In this document: one piece after another, positions 35,033 through 44,705 of the stretch
Layout: every line of letters begins with the position of its first letter
Numbering within the stretch: position 1 is the stretch's first letter
DNA from: Lachnospiraceae bacterium
GTDB taxonomy: Bacteria > Bacillota > Clostridia > Lachnospirales > Lachnospiraceae
Direction: 5' to 3'
Assembly: GCA_017439665.1 (NCBI GenBank)
Contig: JAFSIS010000038.1
Coordinates: 1 to 63,178, forward strand
DNA length: 63,178 nucleotides
Program-made: the position numbers and the translations under genes
The notes under the pieces: generated by a model
Databases searched by the model: none
Seen by the model: only the letters and a program-made list of their open reading frames with translations
Told to the model about the DNA's origin: nothing

Positions 35033-36736
35033 ATGAGTGACATAGCAAAAACAGAGGTGACGGAGAAGGAAAAGGAAGTAGTTTCCCGGAATTTTATCGA
35101 GCAGATTATCGATAAGGATCTGGCAGAAGGGGTTTATGATACGGTACACACCCGTTTTCCTCCGGAACCCAACGGCTATCTGCATATCGGACATGCCAAA
35201 AGTATTCTGTTAAATTATGGTCTGGCGCAGAAATATAACGGTAAGTTCAATATGCGTTTTGACGACACCAATCCCACCAAGGAAAGAATCGAGTTTGTAG
35301 AATCCATCAAGAAGGATATCCAGTGGCTGGGAGCGGACTGGGAGGACAGACTGTTTTTTGCCTCCGACTATTTTCAGGAGATGTATGAGGGAGCGGTAAA
35401 GCTGATCAAAAAGGGTAAGGCTTATGTGTCCGATCTCTCCGCTGACGAGATCAGGGAATACCGGGGAACCCTGACGGAGCCCGGTAAAGAGGATCCCGGC
35501 TCCCTGAGAAGTATAGAAGAGAATCTTCAGCTGTTTGAAGATATGAAGAATGATAAATATAAGGATGGAGAGAAGGTGCTTCGGGCCAGGATCGATATGG
35601 CTTCTCCCAATATGAATATGCGTGATCCGGTGATCTACCGCGTGGCCCATATGAGCCACCACAACACCGGTGATCAGTGGGTGATCTACCCCATGTATGA
35701 TTATGCACATCCCATTGAGGATGCCATTGAGGGAATTACCCATTCCATTTGTACCCTGGAGTTTGAGGACCACAGACCACTCTATGACTGGGTGGTAAGG
35801 GAACTGGAATATCCTCATCCTCCCAAGCAGATCGAGTTTGCCAAGCTGTATCTGACCAATGTGGTTACGGGTAAGCGTTACATCAAGAAGCTGGTGGAGG
35901 ATGGCATTGTAGACGGTTGGGATGATCCCCGTCTGGTTTCTATCGCAGCCTTGAGAAGAAGAGGCTTTACCCCGGAATCCATTAAGCTTTTCGTGGAGCT
36001 TTGCGGAGTCAGCAAAAGCAATTCTTCCGTGGATTATTCCATGCTGGAATACTGCATCCGCGAGGATCTGAAGTTAAAAAAATCCAGAGTAATGGCAGCT
36101 CTGGATCCCATAAAGCTGATCATCGACAATTATCCCGAGGATCAGGAGGAAATGCTGGAGGTGCCCAATAACCTGGAAAATGAAGAGCTGGGTGTCCGCC
36201 AGGTGCCCTTCGGACGGGAACTGTATATCGACCGGGAGGACTTCATGGAGGAGCCTCCGAAGAAATATTTCCGTCTCTATCCCGGCAATGAGGTTCGCCT
36301 TATGTATGCCTATTTTGTTACCTGTACCGGCTGTGTCAAGGATGAAAACGGTAAGGTAATAGAAGTGCACTGTACCTATGACCCTGAAACCAGAAGCGGA
36401 AGCGGTTTTACCGGAAGAAAGGTGAAGGGAACCATTCACTGGGTACCGGTTAAGCAGGCAGTGAAGGCTGAGGTGAGGCTGTATGAAAATATCATTGATG
36501 AAGAACAGGGAGTTTACAATAAGGACGGAAGCCTGAATCTGAACCCCAACTCCATTACGGTACTGAAGGAGTGCTATGTGGAACCGGTGGTCAAGGGAGC
36601 AAAGGCCTATGACAGCTTCCAGTTCGTCCGCCAGGGATATTTCTGTGTGGACAGCAAGGATTCTTCACCGGAAGCACCGGTATTTAACCGGATCGTTTCC
36701 TTAAAAAGTTCTTTCGTCCTGCCAAAGAAGGATTGA
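35033..36736 (+). CDS. glnS: Glutaminyl-tRNA synthetase
   Basis: It charges tRNA-Gln directly with glutamine. The 567 residues carry the class I HIGH motif in [15 protein letters not shown] (about 36-50) and FDDTNPTKE. The KMSKS-equivalent loop appears as [13 protein letters not shown]-terminal beta-barrel anticodon-binding region runs from about 345. Many Firmicutes lack GlnRS and use the GatCAB amidation route, so its presence is worth noting but not rare in this group. GGAGGAAG precedes the ATG. Confidence 0.95.
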   Translation: MSDIAKTEVTEKEKEVVSRNFIEQIIDKDLAEGVYDTVHTRFPPEPNGYLHIGHAKSILLNYGLAQKYNGKFNMRFDDTNPTKERIEFVESIKKDIQWLGADWEDRLFFASDYFQEMYEGAVKLIKKGKAYVSDLSADEIREYRGTLTEPGKEDPGSLRSIEENLQLFEDMKNDKYKDGEKVLRARIDMASPNMNMRDPVIYRVAHMSHHNTGDQWVIYPMYDYAHPIEDAIEGITHSICTLEFEDHRPLYDWVVRELEYPHPPKQIEFAKLYLTNVVTGKRYIKKLVEDGIVDGWDDPRLVSIAALRRRGFTPESIKLFVELCGVSKSNSSVDYSMLEYCIREDLKLKKSRVMAALDPIKLIIDNYPEDQEEMLEVPNNLENEELGVRQVPFGRELYIDREDFMEEPPKKYFRLYPGNEVRLMYAYFVTCTGCVKDENGKVIEVHCTYDPETRSGSGFTGRKVKGTIHWVPVKQAVKAEVRLYENIIDEEQGVYNKDGSLNLNPNSITVLKECYVEPVVKGAKAYDSFQFVRQGYFCVDSKDSSPEAPVFNRIVSLKSSFVLPKKD

Positions 36737-36845
36737 GAGTTATAGGGAATGTGCAGCTTGCAATAAAGTCTGTAATTGTTTCGGGGGAAAATAAAGTCAT
36801 TTGTGAAAAGAAGGATAACGAAAGAGAAAAGAAGGGGAGGAACAA

Positions 36846-37586
36846 ATGAGCGAAGTAGAAAAATTATTTGATAAGAAGTATACCTGTCCCGTATGTGACA
36901 ACACAGTACTGGGAAAAACCGTTAGGACAGGTAAGGCCAGACTGCTGAAAACGGATATGGATCTGCGTAATGTATTTGAGGGGATCGAGCCTTTGAAATA
37001 TGAAGTAATCTTATGTCCAAAATGCGGCTATGCGGCTCTTGCCAAGTTTTTTGACAGTGTAACCTCGATTCAGCAGAAATATATCACGGAAAAGATCACT
37101 CCCAATTTTAAACCTTTGAATGATGAGGGTGAGGAGTATAGCTATGAGCAGGCACTTTCCCGTTATAACATAGCCTACGCCAATGCGGTGGTGAAGATGG
37201 CCAAGGCCAGTGAGGGGGCATACATCTGTCTCAAGTCAGGATGGCTCTGCCGCAGTTACAAGGAAAGTCTGGAAGCCTCAGGTGCTGCCCCTGAGCAGAT
37301 TGCCAAGGTGGAAGGAATGGAAACGGACTATCTGAAGAAGGCTTATGCTCATTTTACCAAAGCTGTGCAGAGTGAGGATTTTCCCATCTGTGGAATGGAC
37401 GAAAACACGGTAGATTATCTGATGGCGGTTCTGGCTATGGAGTGTGGGGAATATTCGGTTTCCTCCAAGCTTCTATCCAAGCTTCTCACCTCTCCTTTTT
37501 GCAGCAACCGGGTAAAGGATAAGGCCAGGGATGTAAAAGAGGTTCTGGTTGAGAGAATGAAAGAAGAAGGAATTAAGGATGAATGA
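36846..37586 (+). CDS. DUF2225 family protein
   Basis: 246 residues with two likely zinc ligand pairs, CPVCDN near residue 15 and CPKCGYA near residue 57. A helical region with TPR-like character follows to the end. The family is common in Firmicutes and has no established role. GGGGAGG precedes the ATG. Its last 8 nt overlap the MocR-type regulator gene, which indicates co-expression. Confidence 0.82.
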   Translation: MSEVEKLFDKKYTCPVCDNTVLGKTVRTGKARLLKTDMDLRNVFEGIEPLKYEVILCPKCGYAALAKFFDSVTSIQQKYITEKITPNFKPLNDEGEEYSYEQALSRYNIAYANAVVKMAKASEGAYICLKSGWLCRSYKESLEASGAAPEQIAKVEGMETDYLKKAYAHFTKAVQSEDFPICGMDENTVDYLMAVLAMECGEYSVSSKLLSKLLTSPFCSNRVKDKARDVKEVLVERMKEEGIKDE

Positions 37587-38985
37587 ATTGACGATTCCTC
37601 TGAATACCTCAGGAGGAAGCCATCTGTATGAGCAGATATATGCATATATTCGTTCGGAAATTTTAGAGGGCAGGCTGACTCCTGGGGAGAAGCTGCCCTC
37701 TTCCCGTTTGCTGGCCGGACATCTGCAGGTGTCAAGAAGCACGGTAAATCTGGCCTATGAACAGCTTCTGGCAGAGGGATATCTGGAGGCAGTTCCCTGT
37801 AAGGGATTTTTTATCGGAAAAATGGATGAGCTCATCAAGCCTGGGAAACCACTGCCGGCCTCGCCGCCTGATAATAGGGATAAGGAAGAGTTTCGTTGGG
37901 ATTTTACCCCCAACGGCATCGATATGAGGGCCTTTCCCTACCGGACCTGGAGACAGATCACCAAGGAGGTTCTGCAGGATGACAGGCAGGAGCTCTTTGC
38001 CCTGGGTCTGCCTCAGGGGGATGAAGCCCTGCGGCAGGCCATCAGCCGCTATCTTTTCGGTGCAAGAGGAGTTATCTGCAGACCGGCCCAGATCGTGGTG
38101 GGTGCGGGAAATGATTATCTGCTCATGCTGCTCCGGCTTTTGCTGAAGGAAAACAGTACCATTGCCTTTGAAAATCCCACCTATACGAAGGCCCATAATA
38201 TTATGCGCTCCCTGGGCTTTTCCACGGCCATCGTAGCCATGGACGAGAATGGAATGGAGGTAGAAAGTCTGGAAAAAAGCGGGGCGGATATTGCCTATAT
38301 CATGCCCTCTCATCAGTTTCCCACAGGCAGGGTTACCAGTGTGGGCCGCCGTAACGAGCTTTTGAAGTGGGCGGCAGAAAAGCCGGAAAGATATCTGATC
38401 GAGGACGATTACGACAGTGAGTTCAGGTATCGGGGAAAGCCGATCCCGGCTCTTCAGGGAATGGATGGGAAGGGCAGGGTCATCTATATGGGAACCTTTT
38501 CCAAGGCTATCGCACCGGCCATCCGTGTCAGCTTTATGGTGCTTCCACCGACACTTCTAGAAGAATATAAAAAACGGGCAGGACTGTTTTCCTCCACCGT
38601 TTCCCGTATCGATCAGAAGATTCTGGAAGAATTTATCAACAGAGGCGGATTTGAGCGGCACCTGAACCGGATGCGGAAGATCTACAAGGGAAAGCATGAC
38701 CTCCTTTTGGAATGCCTGAGACCCTTTAAAAAACGGTTTACCCTCTATGGTGATCAGGCAGGCACCCATGTTCTTTTAGAGGCAAGGGATAAGGTGACGG
38801 AGGAGGAGCTGAAAAAAACTGCAGCTCGGGAAGGGATAAAAATCTACTGCCTTTCAGATTATATTCTGGAAAAAAAGCTGAAAGAATATCCGCCTACGGT
38901 CATTCTGGGCTATGCGGGGATGGAAGCGGAGGAAATTGTATCAGGAATCGACTGCCTGGCCAGATTGTGGCTGGATATTTCTTGA
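37579..38985 (+). CDS. MocR/PdxR-type GntR-aminotransferase fusion regulator
   Basis: 468 residues: an N-terminal GntR winged helix (about 10-75; LQVSRSTVNLAYEQLLAEGY) joined to a fold-type I aminotransferase domain. The likely PLP Lys lies near residue 309 in MGTFSKAIAPAIR, and NPTYTKAHNI and DDYDSEFRY are the expected cofactor segments. Members sense PLP or amino acids, often controlling vitamin B6 or amino acid genes. No pdx genes are next to it, so the target is unknown. It overlaps the DUF2225 gene by 8 nt. Confidence 0.93.
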   Translation: MNELTIPLNTSGGSHLYEQIYAYIRSEILEGRLTPGEKLPSSRLLAGHLQVSRSTVNLAYEQLLAEGYLEAVPCKGFFIGKMDELIKPGKPLPASPPDNRDKEEFRWDFTPNGIDMRAFPYRTWRQITKEVLQDDRQELFALGLPQGDEALRQAISRYLFGARGVICRPAQIVVGAGNDYLLMLLRLLLKENSTIAFENPTYTKAHNIMRSLGFSTAIVAMDENGMEVESLEKSGADIAYIMPSHQFPTGRVTSVGRRNELLKWAAEKPERYLIEDDYDSEFRYRGKPIPALQGMDGKGRVIYMGTFSKAIAPAIRVSFMVLPPTLLEEYKKRAGLFSSTVSRIDQKILEEFINRGGFERHLNRMRKIYKGKHDLLLECLRPFKKRFTLYGDQAGTHVLLEARDKVTEEELKKTAAREGIKIYCLSDYILEKKLKEYPPTVILGYAGMEAEEIVSGIDCLARLWLDIS

Positions 38986-39059
38986 AGGCTGAATAAAATT
39001 ATGGTATGCTGTATAGACTAATGTGGTCAATATAAATAACTCAAGAGGTGAGGTACGCC

Positions 39060-39659
39060 ATGAATGATAAATTTTTTGATTTAAAACGGGAAAAACAGGA
39101 TCGGATGATCAATGCAGGACTGAAAATTTTTGCCAGATACGGTTACCGCCATGCCACCACGGATGAGATCGTTAAGGAGGCAGGGATCAGTAAGGGCCTT
39201 TTGTTCCATTACTTTGGAAATAAGGTAGGAATGTATGTGTTCTTGATGGACTACAGTGTGCGTTTTCTGCTTCTGGAAATGTCCCGGAGGGTGGATAAGG
39301 AGGAGAAGGATTTTTTCATCATTATCAGGCAGACGGAGGATGCTGCCTTAAGTGTGCTGAGAAACTATCCCTATATGCAGGCTTTTTTGGAGAAGGCCTT
39401 TGAAGAGATCTGTCTGGAGGCACTGGAGGAAAGTGAGGAGCAAAAGGAAGCCTATTTAAACCAGATGGAAAAATATTATGCTCAAGGGTCGGAAAGCTCG
39501 GTGAGAGAAGGGATTTCCTTAAGCCGGATCAAGAATATGTATAAGTATATGAGAAGGGGGATTTTGACGGAGAACCTTGCCCTGGATACTCTGCAGCCGG
39601 AGATGATGCATGTGCAGATCTGTACCTGCCTCACCACCTTAAAAGAGCTGTGTAAATAG
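39060..39659 (+). CDS. TetR family transcriptional regulator
   Basis: 199 residues from ATG 39060 (GAGGTGAGG upstream; an earlier ATG at 39048 is less well placed). The N-terminal helix-turn-helix (about 15-55) reads RYGYRHATTDEIVKEAGISK and LLFHYFGNKVGMYVF. The C-terminal ligand domain is helical. It stands upstream of the nucleobase permease with a separate promoter between. Its targets and ligand are unknown. Confidence 0.9.
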   Translation: MNDKFFDLKREKQDRMINAGLKIFARYGYRHATTDEIVKEAGISKGLLFHYFGNKVGMYVFLMDYSVRFLLLEMSRRVDKEEKDFFIIIRQTEDAALSVLRNYPYMQAFLEKAFEEICLEALEESEEQKEAYLNQMEKYYAQGSESSVREGISLSRIKNMYKYMRRGILTENLALDTLQPEMMHVQICTCLTTLKELCK

Positions 39660-39662
39660 GGC

Positions 39663-39755
39663 TTGACTTGTTCCCTGTTTCTCTATATATTCTATAAGGA
39701 TACAGGGGGAGTGCTGCGTTGCAGCACCCCCGGGACTGCCGGTAAGTGGCAGTCC
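39663..39755 (+). promoter_or_regulatory. Promoter and twin-hairpin leader of the nucleobase permease
   Basis: TTGACT (39663-39668), 17 bp, TATATT (39686-39691). The leader then folds as GGGGG-x2-TGCTGC/GCAGCA-x-CCCCC (39705-39731) directly followed by GGACTGCC/GGCAGTCC (39733-39755). No T run follows and no purine riboswitch core is recognisable. AAAGGAGG at 39763 is the ribosome site. Confidence 0.6.
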
Positions 39756-39778
39756 TGAGAAAAAGGAGGAGATGTGTG

Positions 39779-41122
39779 ATGAATAAAGAAAAATCAGGCA
39801 TCGGTCAGGTGGCCATTTATGATGCCAAAAAGCTGGGTACGTCCAAGGTGCTTTTGCTCGGTGCACAGCATATGTTTGCCATGTTTGGTGCTACGGTTCT
39901 GGTTCCCGTACTTACCGGTTTAAGTGTTTCTGTAACCCTTTTATTTGCCGGTGTAGGAACCTTATTTTTTCATTTGACGGCAAAAGGAAAGGTGCCCGCA
40001 TTCCTGGGTTCTTCCTTCGCTTTTCTGGCAGGCTATTGGGCTATCGCTCCTAACCGGGAGCCTGAGCTTTTGCCCTATGCATGTTTCGGTGTTGCCTGTT
40101 CCGGCATTCTCTATTTCGTTCTTGCTGCTTTGATCAAAATCTTTGGTTCTGCCAAAGTCATGAAATTTTTCCCCCCTATCGTAACCGGCCCCATCATTAT
40201 CGCTATAGGTCTGAATCTGTCTCAGTCCGCCATCGATAACTGTTCTGCCGACTGGTTCATTGCCATGGTGGCCATCGCGGTAATTATTGTCTGCAATATC
40301 TGGGGAAAGGGAATGATCAGGATCATCCCCATTCTTTTAGGTGTACTGGTTTCTTACGGGGCAGCAGCAATTATGGGAGGTGTGGATTTTACCCCTGTAA
40401 AGGAGGCTGCATGGATCGGTTCTCCCATCCGGTGGAGTGAGACCGTATTTTCCCTTTTTCCGGGAGCAGACACTTCTCTTTTAATTACTGCGGCCATTAC
40501 CATTATGCCTATTGCTCTGGCGACGATGGTAGAACATATCGGGGATATTTCCGCCATTTCTTCTACGGTAGGAATCAATTATATGAAAGACCCCGGGCTT
40601 CACAGAACCCTTTTCGGAGACGGTGCGGCTACCATGCTGGCTTCCCTCTTTGGAGGTCCTGCCAATACCACCTATGGAGAAAATACCGGAGTACTTACCC
40701 TGACCAAAGTATACGATCCTATGGTCATCCGTCTGGCGGCTGTTTTTGCCATTATTTTTTCCTTCTGCCCCAAAGTTTCAGCTCTTATCAGCTGTATGCC
40801 GGCAGCTACCATGGGAGGAGTTTCCCTGGTACTCTACGGTATGATTTCGGCAGTAGGTGTGCGTAACATCGTAGAGACTCATGTGGATTTTACCAGAAAC
40901 AGAAACGTGATCATTGCGGCCCTTATCCTGGTGCTTTCCATTGGTATTAACTATTCTTCCCTGGGAGCAGTCAGCTTCTCTCTGGGGGCAACGACGATCA
41001 GCCTTTCCGGTCTGGCGGTAGGTTCCCTGGTGGGAATCATCTTAAATGCAATCCTGCCCGGTAAGGATTATAACTATAACGAAGATACACCGGATGATAC
41101 AGGAGTGAATTTCGAGATATAG
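39779..41122 (+). CDS. Uracil/xanthine permease family (NCS2)
   Basis: A 447-residue nucleobase importer with about 12-14 membrane helices. The family segments AQHMFAMFGATVLVP near residue 30, and later VEHIGDISAISS and FGGPANTTYGENTG near residues 260 and 300, match UraA/PyrP-type transporters. I start at ATG 39779, 8 nt after AAAGGAGGA, not at 39746. Uracil is the likely substrate by closest family, although xanthine cannot be excluded. Confidence 0.9.
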   Translation: MNKEKSGIGQVAIYDAKKLGTSKVLLLGAQHMFAMFGATVLVPVLTGLSVSVTLLFAGVGTLFFHLTAKGKVPAFLGSSFAFLAGYWAIAPNREPELLPYACFGVACSGILYFVLAALIKIFGSAKVMKFFPPIVTGPIIIAIGLNLSQSAIDNCSADWFIAMVAIAVIIVCNIWGKGMIRIIPILLGVLVSYGAAAIMGGVDFTPVKEAAWIGSPIRWSETVFSLFPGADTSLLITAAITIMPIALATMVEHIGDISAISSTVGINYMKDPGLHRTLFGDGAATMLASLFGGPANTTYGENTGVLTLTKVYDPMVIRLAAVFAIIFSFCPKVSALISCMPAATMGGVSLVLYGMISAVGVRNIVETHVDFTRNRNVIIAALILVLSIGINYSSLGAVSFSLGATTISLSGLAVGSLVGIILNAILPGKDYNYNEDTPDDTGVNFEI

Positions 41123-41156
41123 GAGAGCTGCCTAAAGCAGCGGAATAAGAGGTATA

Positions 41157-44100
41157 ATGGCACTTAAATTTGTCTTTGGAGGCTCCGGAAGCGGAAAAAG
41201 TACATATGTTTTTGATGAGATCATCTCTCGTTCCCTGAGGGAGGAAGACAGAAGCTTTTTCATCCTCGTTCCGGATCAGTTTACCATGCAGACCCAGATG
41301 GACCTGGTGAGAAGACATCCCAAGGGAGGCATTATGAATATCGATGTGCTTTCCTTTGGGCGGCTTGCCCATCGGATCATGGAGGAGGCCGGAGGAAGCC
41401 GGACTCCTGTTTTGGATGATACGGGAAAAAGTCTGGTCTTAAGAAGGGTCGCAGGAGAAATAAAAGAGGAGCTGCCGGTTCTGGGCAGCCATTTGAAAAA
41501 GCTGGGTTATATCCATCAGGTAAAGTCAGCGATATCAGAATTTATGCAATATGGAATTGGAGAAAAGGAGCTGGAGGAAATGCTCCTTTTTTCTGAAAAA
41601 AGGGGAAGTCTTTACGGAAAATTGCAGGATCTGAAGGTACTTTATACAGCCTTTGAAGCCTACCTTGAGGATCGTTTTATCACCACAGAGGAGACCTATG
41701 ACCGTCTGGCTGCCCAGCTTGCAACATCCAGGCTGATCAGGGGCAGTGTGGTGGTTCTGGATGGTTTTACGGGCTTTACCCCTATTCAGAACCGGGTGAT
41801 CCTGGAACTTTTAAAGCAGGCGGATGAGGTGATCGTCACCCTTACTATGGAAGGACCTTCCGAAGTAAGGGATGGCCATTTGGCCCGGCTTACCATGTCG
41901 GATCTGGAAGGGCATCAGTTTAGGACGGAGAAAGAAGAAAAAAGAGGGCAGCTCTTTGCCTTAAGCCGAAAGACGAAAAACAGCCTGGAAAGGCTGGCGA
42001 AGGAAGCAGGAGAGGAGCTTCTCCCTCCCGTATATGTGGATCCGGCGGGAGGACGTTTTGGAAAAGGCGGTGCTCTGGCTCATCTGGAAAAGAATCTTTT
42101 TGCCCTCCCTATGGAGGTATATGACAAAGAGCTAGAGGAAATCCGCATATATGAAGCTGCAACCATGGAGGAGGAGGTAAGACAGGTCTGCCGGCAGATC
42201 CGGGATCTTTTGGAGAGAGGCTGCTGCTACCGGGATATTGCCCTGATCACAGCGGATATGGAGGCATACTCCAGCCTGATCGAAGAATATTTTACCCAGT
42301 ATGGACTTCCTTATTTTCTGGATAAAAGCCGGAAGCTTACCTTAAACCCCTTCATCGAATATATCCGTTCTGCCCTGCAGGTGATTACCTCCGGCTATTC
42401 CTACGAAGCCATGTTCCACTATCTCAGAAGTGGAATGGTGGAGCTTGAGGGAGAGGAAATCGATTCTCTGGAAAACTATGTCCTTGCCTTTGGGATCAAG
42501 GGAAAACGAAGCTGGAACAATCTCTTCGTTCATCCTCCCGGAGAGGAGGAAGGAATGAACCTGGAAGAGCTGAACCGGCTTCGGGAAAAAATTACAAAGG
42601 AATTATCAGTATTTACACCCCGGGCAGGCAGTGTCCGTAAGATGGTGGAGGAGCTCTATGCTTTTCTTGTGGCAAATCGTTGTCAGGAAAAGCTGGTTGC
42701 TTTCCAGAAGATTTTTGCGGATCAGGGAGACCGGAGTAAGGAAAAGGAATATGCCCAGATCTATCGCCTCGTTATGGATCTTCTGGATCAGCTGGTAAGT
42801 CTTCTGGGAGAGGAAAAAATGGGCTGGGAAGAGTTTGCCCAGATTCTGGATGCCGGTTTTGGGGAGATACAAGTAGGGATCATTCCCCAGGCAGTAGACA
42901 GGATTCTGGTGGGAGATATGGAAAGAACCCGTTTAAGTCCGGTAAAGGCTCTGTTCTTTTTAGGAGTAAACGAAGGAAAAATTCCCCGTGCTACCGGAAA
43001 GGGAGGTATCCTTTCCGACCTGGACAGAGAATTTCTGGAAGGATGTGGACTGGAGCTTGCCCCTACTCCCAGAAGCCAGCTGTTTATTCAGAAATTCTAT
43101 CTCTATCTGAATGTAACCAAGCCCTCAGAGGGACTCTATCTTTCCTATGCCAGACTGAATGAAGAGGGAAAAACCATGAAGCCCTCTTATTTCATCGGTC
43201 TTTTGGAAAAGATGTATGTGAAGCTGGAGATAGAAAGGGGGAAAGCAGAGGAAGAGCTTCCCCGGACCAGAGAAGAGATGAGGCTTTTGAGTGCCAGGAT
43301 GCTGTCAGACTATGGCAGAGGAAAGCTGGAGGAAGAAAAACAGGTGGAATTATTGAAGCTTCTGACCTGCCTTAAGGAAGAAGCGGGAAAGAAAAACTGG
43401 GTAGAGGATCTGCTGGACAGTGCCTTTTTTTCTTATGGAGGAGACCGGCTGACGAAGGAGACGGCCAGGCTGTTATATGGGGCAGTGATCTACAGCAGTG
43501 TAAGCCGTCTGGAAAAAATGGCCTCCTGTGCCTATGCTCACTTTTTGCAGTATGGTCTGAGCCTGAAAGAGAGGCAGGAATACGGATTTGAAGTGGTTGA
43601 CATGGGAAATGTATACCACGGAGTACTGGAAATTTTTGCAAGAAAACTTGCAGAGAAAAATTATACCTGGATTTCTTTTCCTGAAGAGGAGGGAAGGCGG
43701 ATTCTTCATGAGGCATTGGAGAATTATGCGGTAAATTATGGGAATACGGTACTTTTTTCCAGTGCCAGATATGCCTATGGAATGGAAAAAATGGAGCGTA
43801 TCCTGTGGAGAACAGTCTCTACATTACGGTATCATTTGCAAGCCGGAAGCTTTGTTCCCCGGGAATATGAGCTGTCCTTCTCTGCTTTGGAGGATCTGGA
43901 TGCGGTCAGTATCCAGCTGAGTGAAGCAGAAAGACTGAAGCTGGGCGGAAGGATAGACCGACTGGATACCTATGAGGAAGGAAAACGGCTCTATGTGAAG
44001 GTTATGGATTATAAATCCGGAAATCATGACTTTAAACTGGCTGCATTTTATCACGGGCTGCAGTTACAGCTGGTGGTATACCTGAATGCAGCCCTGGAGC

Positions 44101-44705
44101 TGGAAAAACGGAAGCATCCGGATAAGGAAGTTGTACCTGCAGCCTTCCTTTATTACCATATTGATGATCCTATGGTAAAGGGAACAGAGGCCATGGAGGA
44201 TACAGAAATCGAAAAGGAGATTCGAAAAGCCTTAAGGGTAACTGGTGTTATTAACAGTGATGAAGAAGTGCTGAAGGGACTGGACGGAAGTGGAGATAAA
44301 AAATCACAGGTGATACGATTGGAATATACTGCAGATGGAAGCGTAGGATCCCGCTCTGCCACAAGAAGCAGAGAGCAGATTCAGCTGCTTCTGGATTACT
44401 CCCGGAAAAAAGCAGGAGAGCTGGGGCGGCAGATCGGAGAGGGTGAGGTGTCTATGAATCCGAAAGCCCTGGGAAAACAGGACGCCTGTACCTGGTGTGC
44501 CTATAAGAATATCTGCAGCTTTGATGAACGTCTTCCTGGATTTACCAAACAGCAGCTGGAGGATGAGGATGAGGAAATCCTCTGGCAGCAGATCCGTGAG
44601 GAGCTTGCGAAGACGGAAGAACAGATGGTGGATGAAAGTGACTCGGCCCTTTTGGGATCAGGAGCCAGGAAGCAGGAGGAAGGAGGAAAGGCCCATGGGG
44701 ATTAA
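41157..44705 (+). CDS. addB: ATP-dependent helicase/nuclease subunit B
   Basis: It is one half of the AddAB complex, which resects double-strand ends before RecA loading. The 1182 residues have an N-terminal Walker A GGSGSGKST. The C-terminal nuclease domain has VMDYKSG (near 955) and an iron-sulfur cluster formed by Cys in SCAYAHFLQYG (about 785) with CTWCAYKNIC (about 1104). All motifs are intact. AGAGG is upstream, and its end overlaps addA by 11 nt. Confidence 0.95.
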   Translation: MALKFVFGGSGSGKSTYVFDEIISRSLREEDRSFFILVPDQFTMQTQMDLVRRHPKGGIMNIDVLSFGRLAHRIMEEAGGSRTPVLDDTGKSLVLRRVAGEIKEELPVLGSHLKKLGYIHQVKSAISEFMQYGIGEKELEEMLLFSEKRGSLYGKLQDLKVLYTAFEAYLEDRFITTEETYDRLAAQLATSRLIRGSVVVLDGFTGFTPIQNRVILELLKQADEVIVTLTMEGPSEVRDGHLARLTMSDLEGHQFRTEKEEKRGQLFALSRKTKNSLERLAKEAGEELLPPVYVDPAGGRFGKGGALAHLEKNLFALPMEVYDKELEEIRIYEAATMEEEVRQVCRQIRDLLERGCCYRDIALITADMEAYSSLIEEYFTQYGLPYFLDKSRKLTLNPFIEYIRSALQVITSGYSYEAMFHYLRSGMVELEGEEIDSLENYVLAFGIKGKRSWNNLFVHPPGEEEGMNLEELNRLREKITKELSVFTPRAGSVRKMVEELYAFLVANRCQEKLVAFQKIFADQGDRSKEKEYAQIYRLVMDLLDQLVSLLGEEKMGWEEFAQILDAGFGEIQVGIIPQAVDRILVGDMERTRLSPVKALFFLGVNEGKIPRATGKGGILSDLDREFLEGCGLELAPTPRSQLFIQKFYLYLNVTKPSEGLYLSYARLNEEGKTMKPSYFIGLLEKMYVKLEIERGKAEEELPRTREEMRLLSARMLSDYGRGKLEEEKQVELLKLLTCLKEEAGKKNWVEDLLDSAFFSYGGDRLTKETARLLYGAVIYSSVSRLEKMASCAYAHFLQYGLSLKERQEYGFEVVDMGNVYHGVLEIFARKLAEKNYTWISFPEEEGRRILHEALENYAVNYGNTVLFSSARYAYGMEKMERILWRTVSTLRYHLQAGSFVPREYELSFSALEDLDAVSIQLSEAERLKLGGRIDRLDTYEEGKRLYVKVMDYKSGNHDFKLAAFYHGLQLQLVVYLNAALELEKRKHPDKEVVPAAFLYYHIDDPMVKGTEAMEDTEIEKEIRKALRVTGVINSDEEVLKGLDGSGDKKSQVIRLEYTADGSVGSRSATRSREQIQLLLDYSRKKAGELGRQIGEGEVSMNPKALGKQDACTWCAYKNICSFDERLPGFTKQQLEDEDEEILWQQIREELAKTEEQMVDESDSALLGSGARKQEEGGKAHGD

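Noticed and set aside
39692..39770. Purine or PyrR-type control element before the nucleobase permease
   Set aside because: The two hairpins are clear, but neither the purine aptamer core nor a PyrR loop consensus nor a T-run terminator can be seen.
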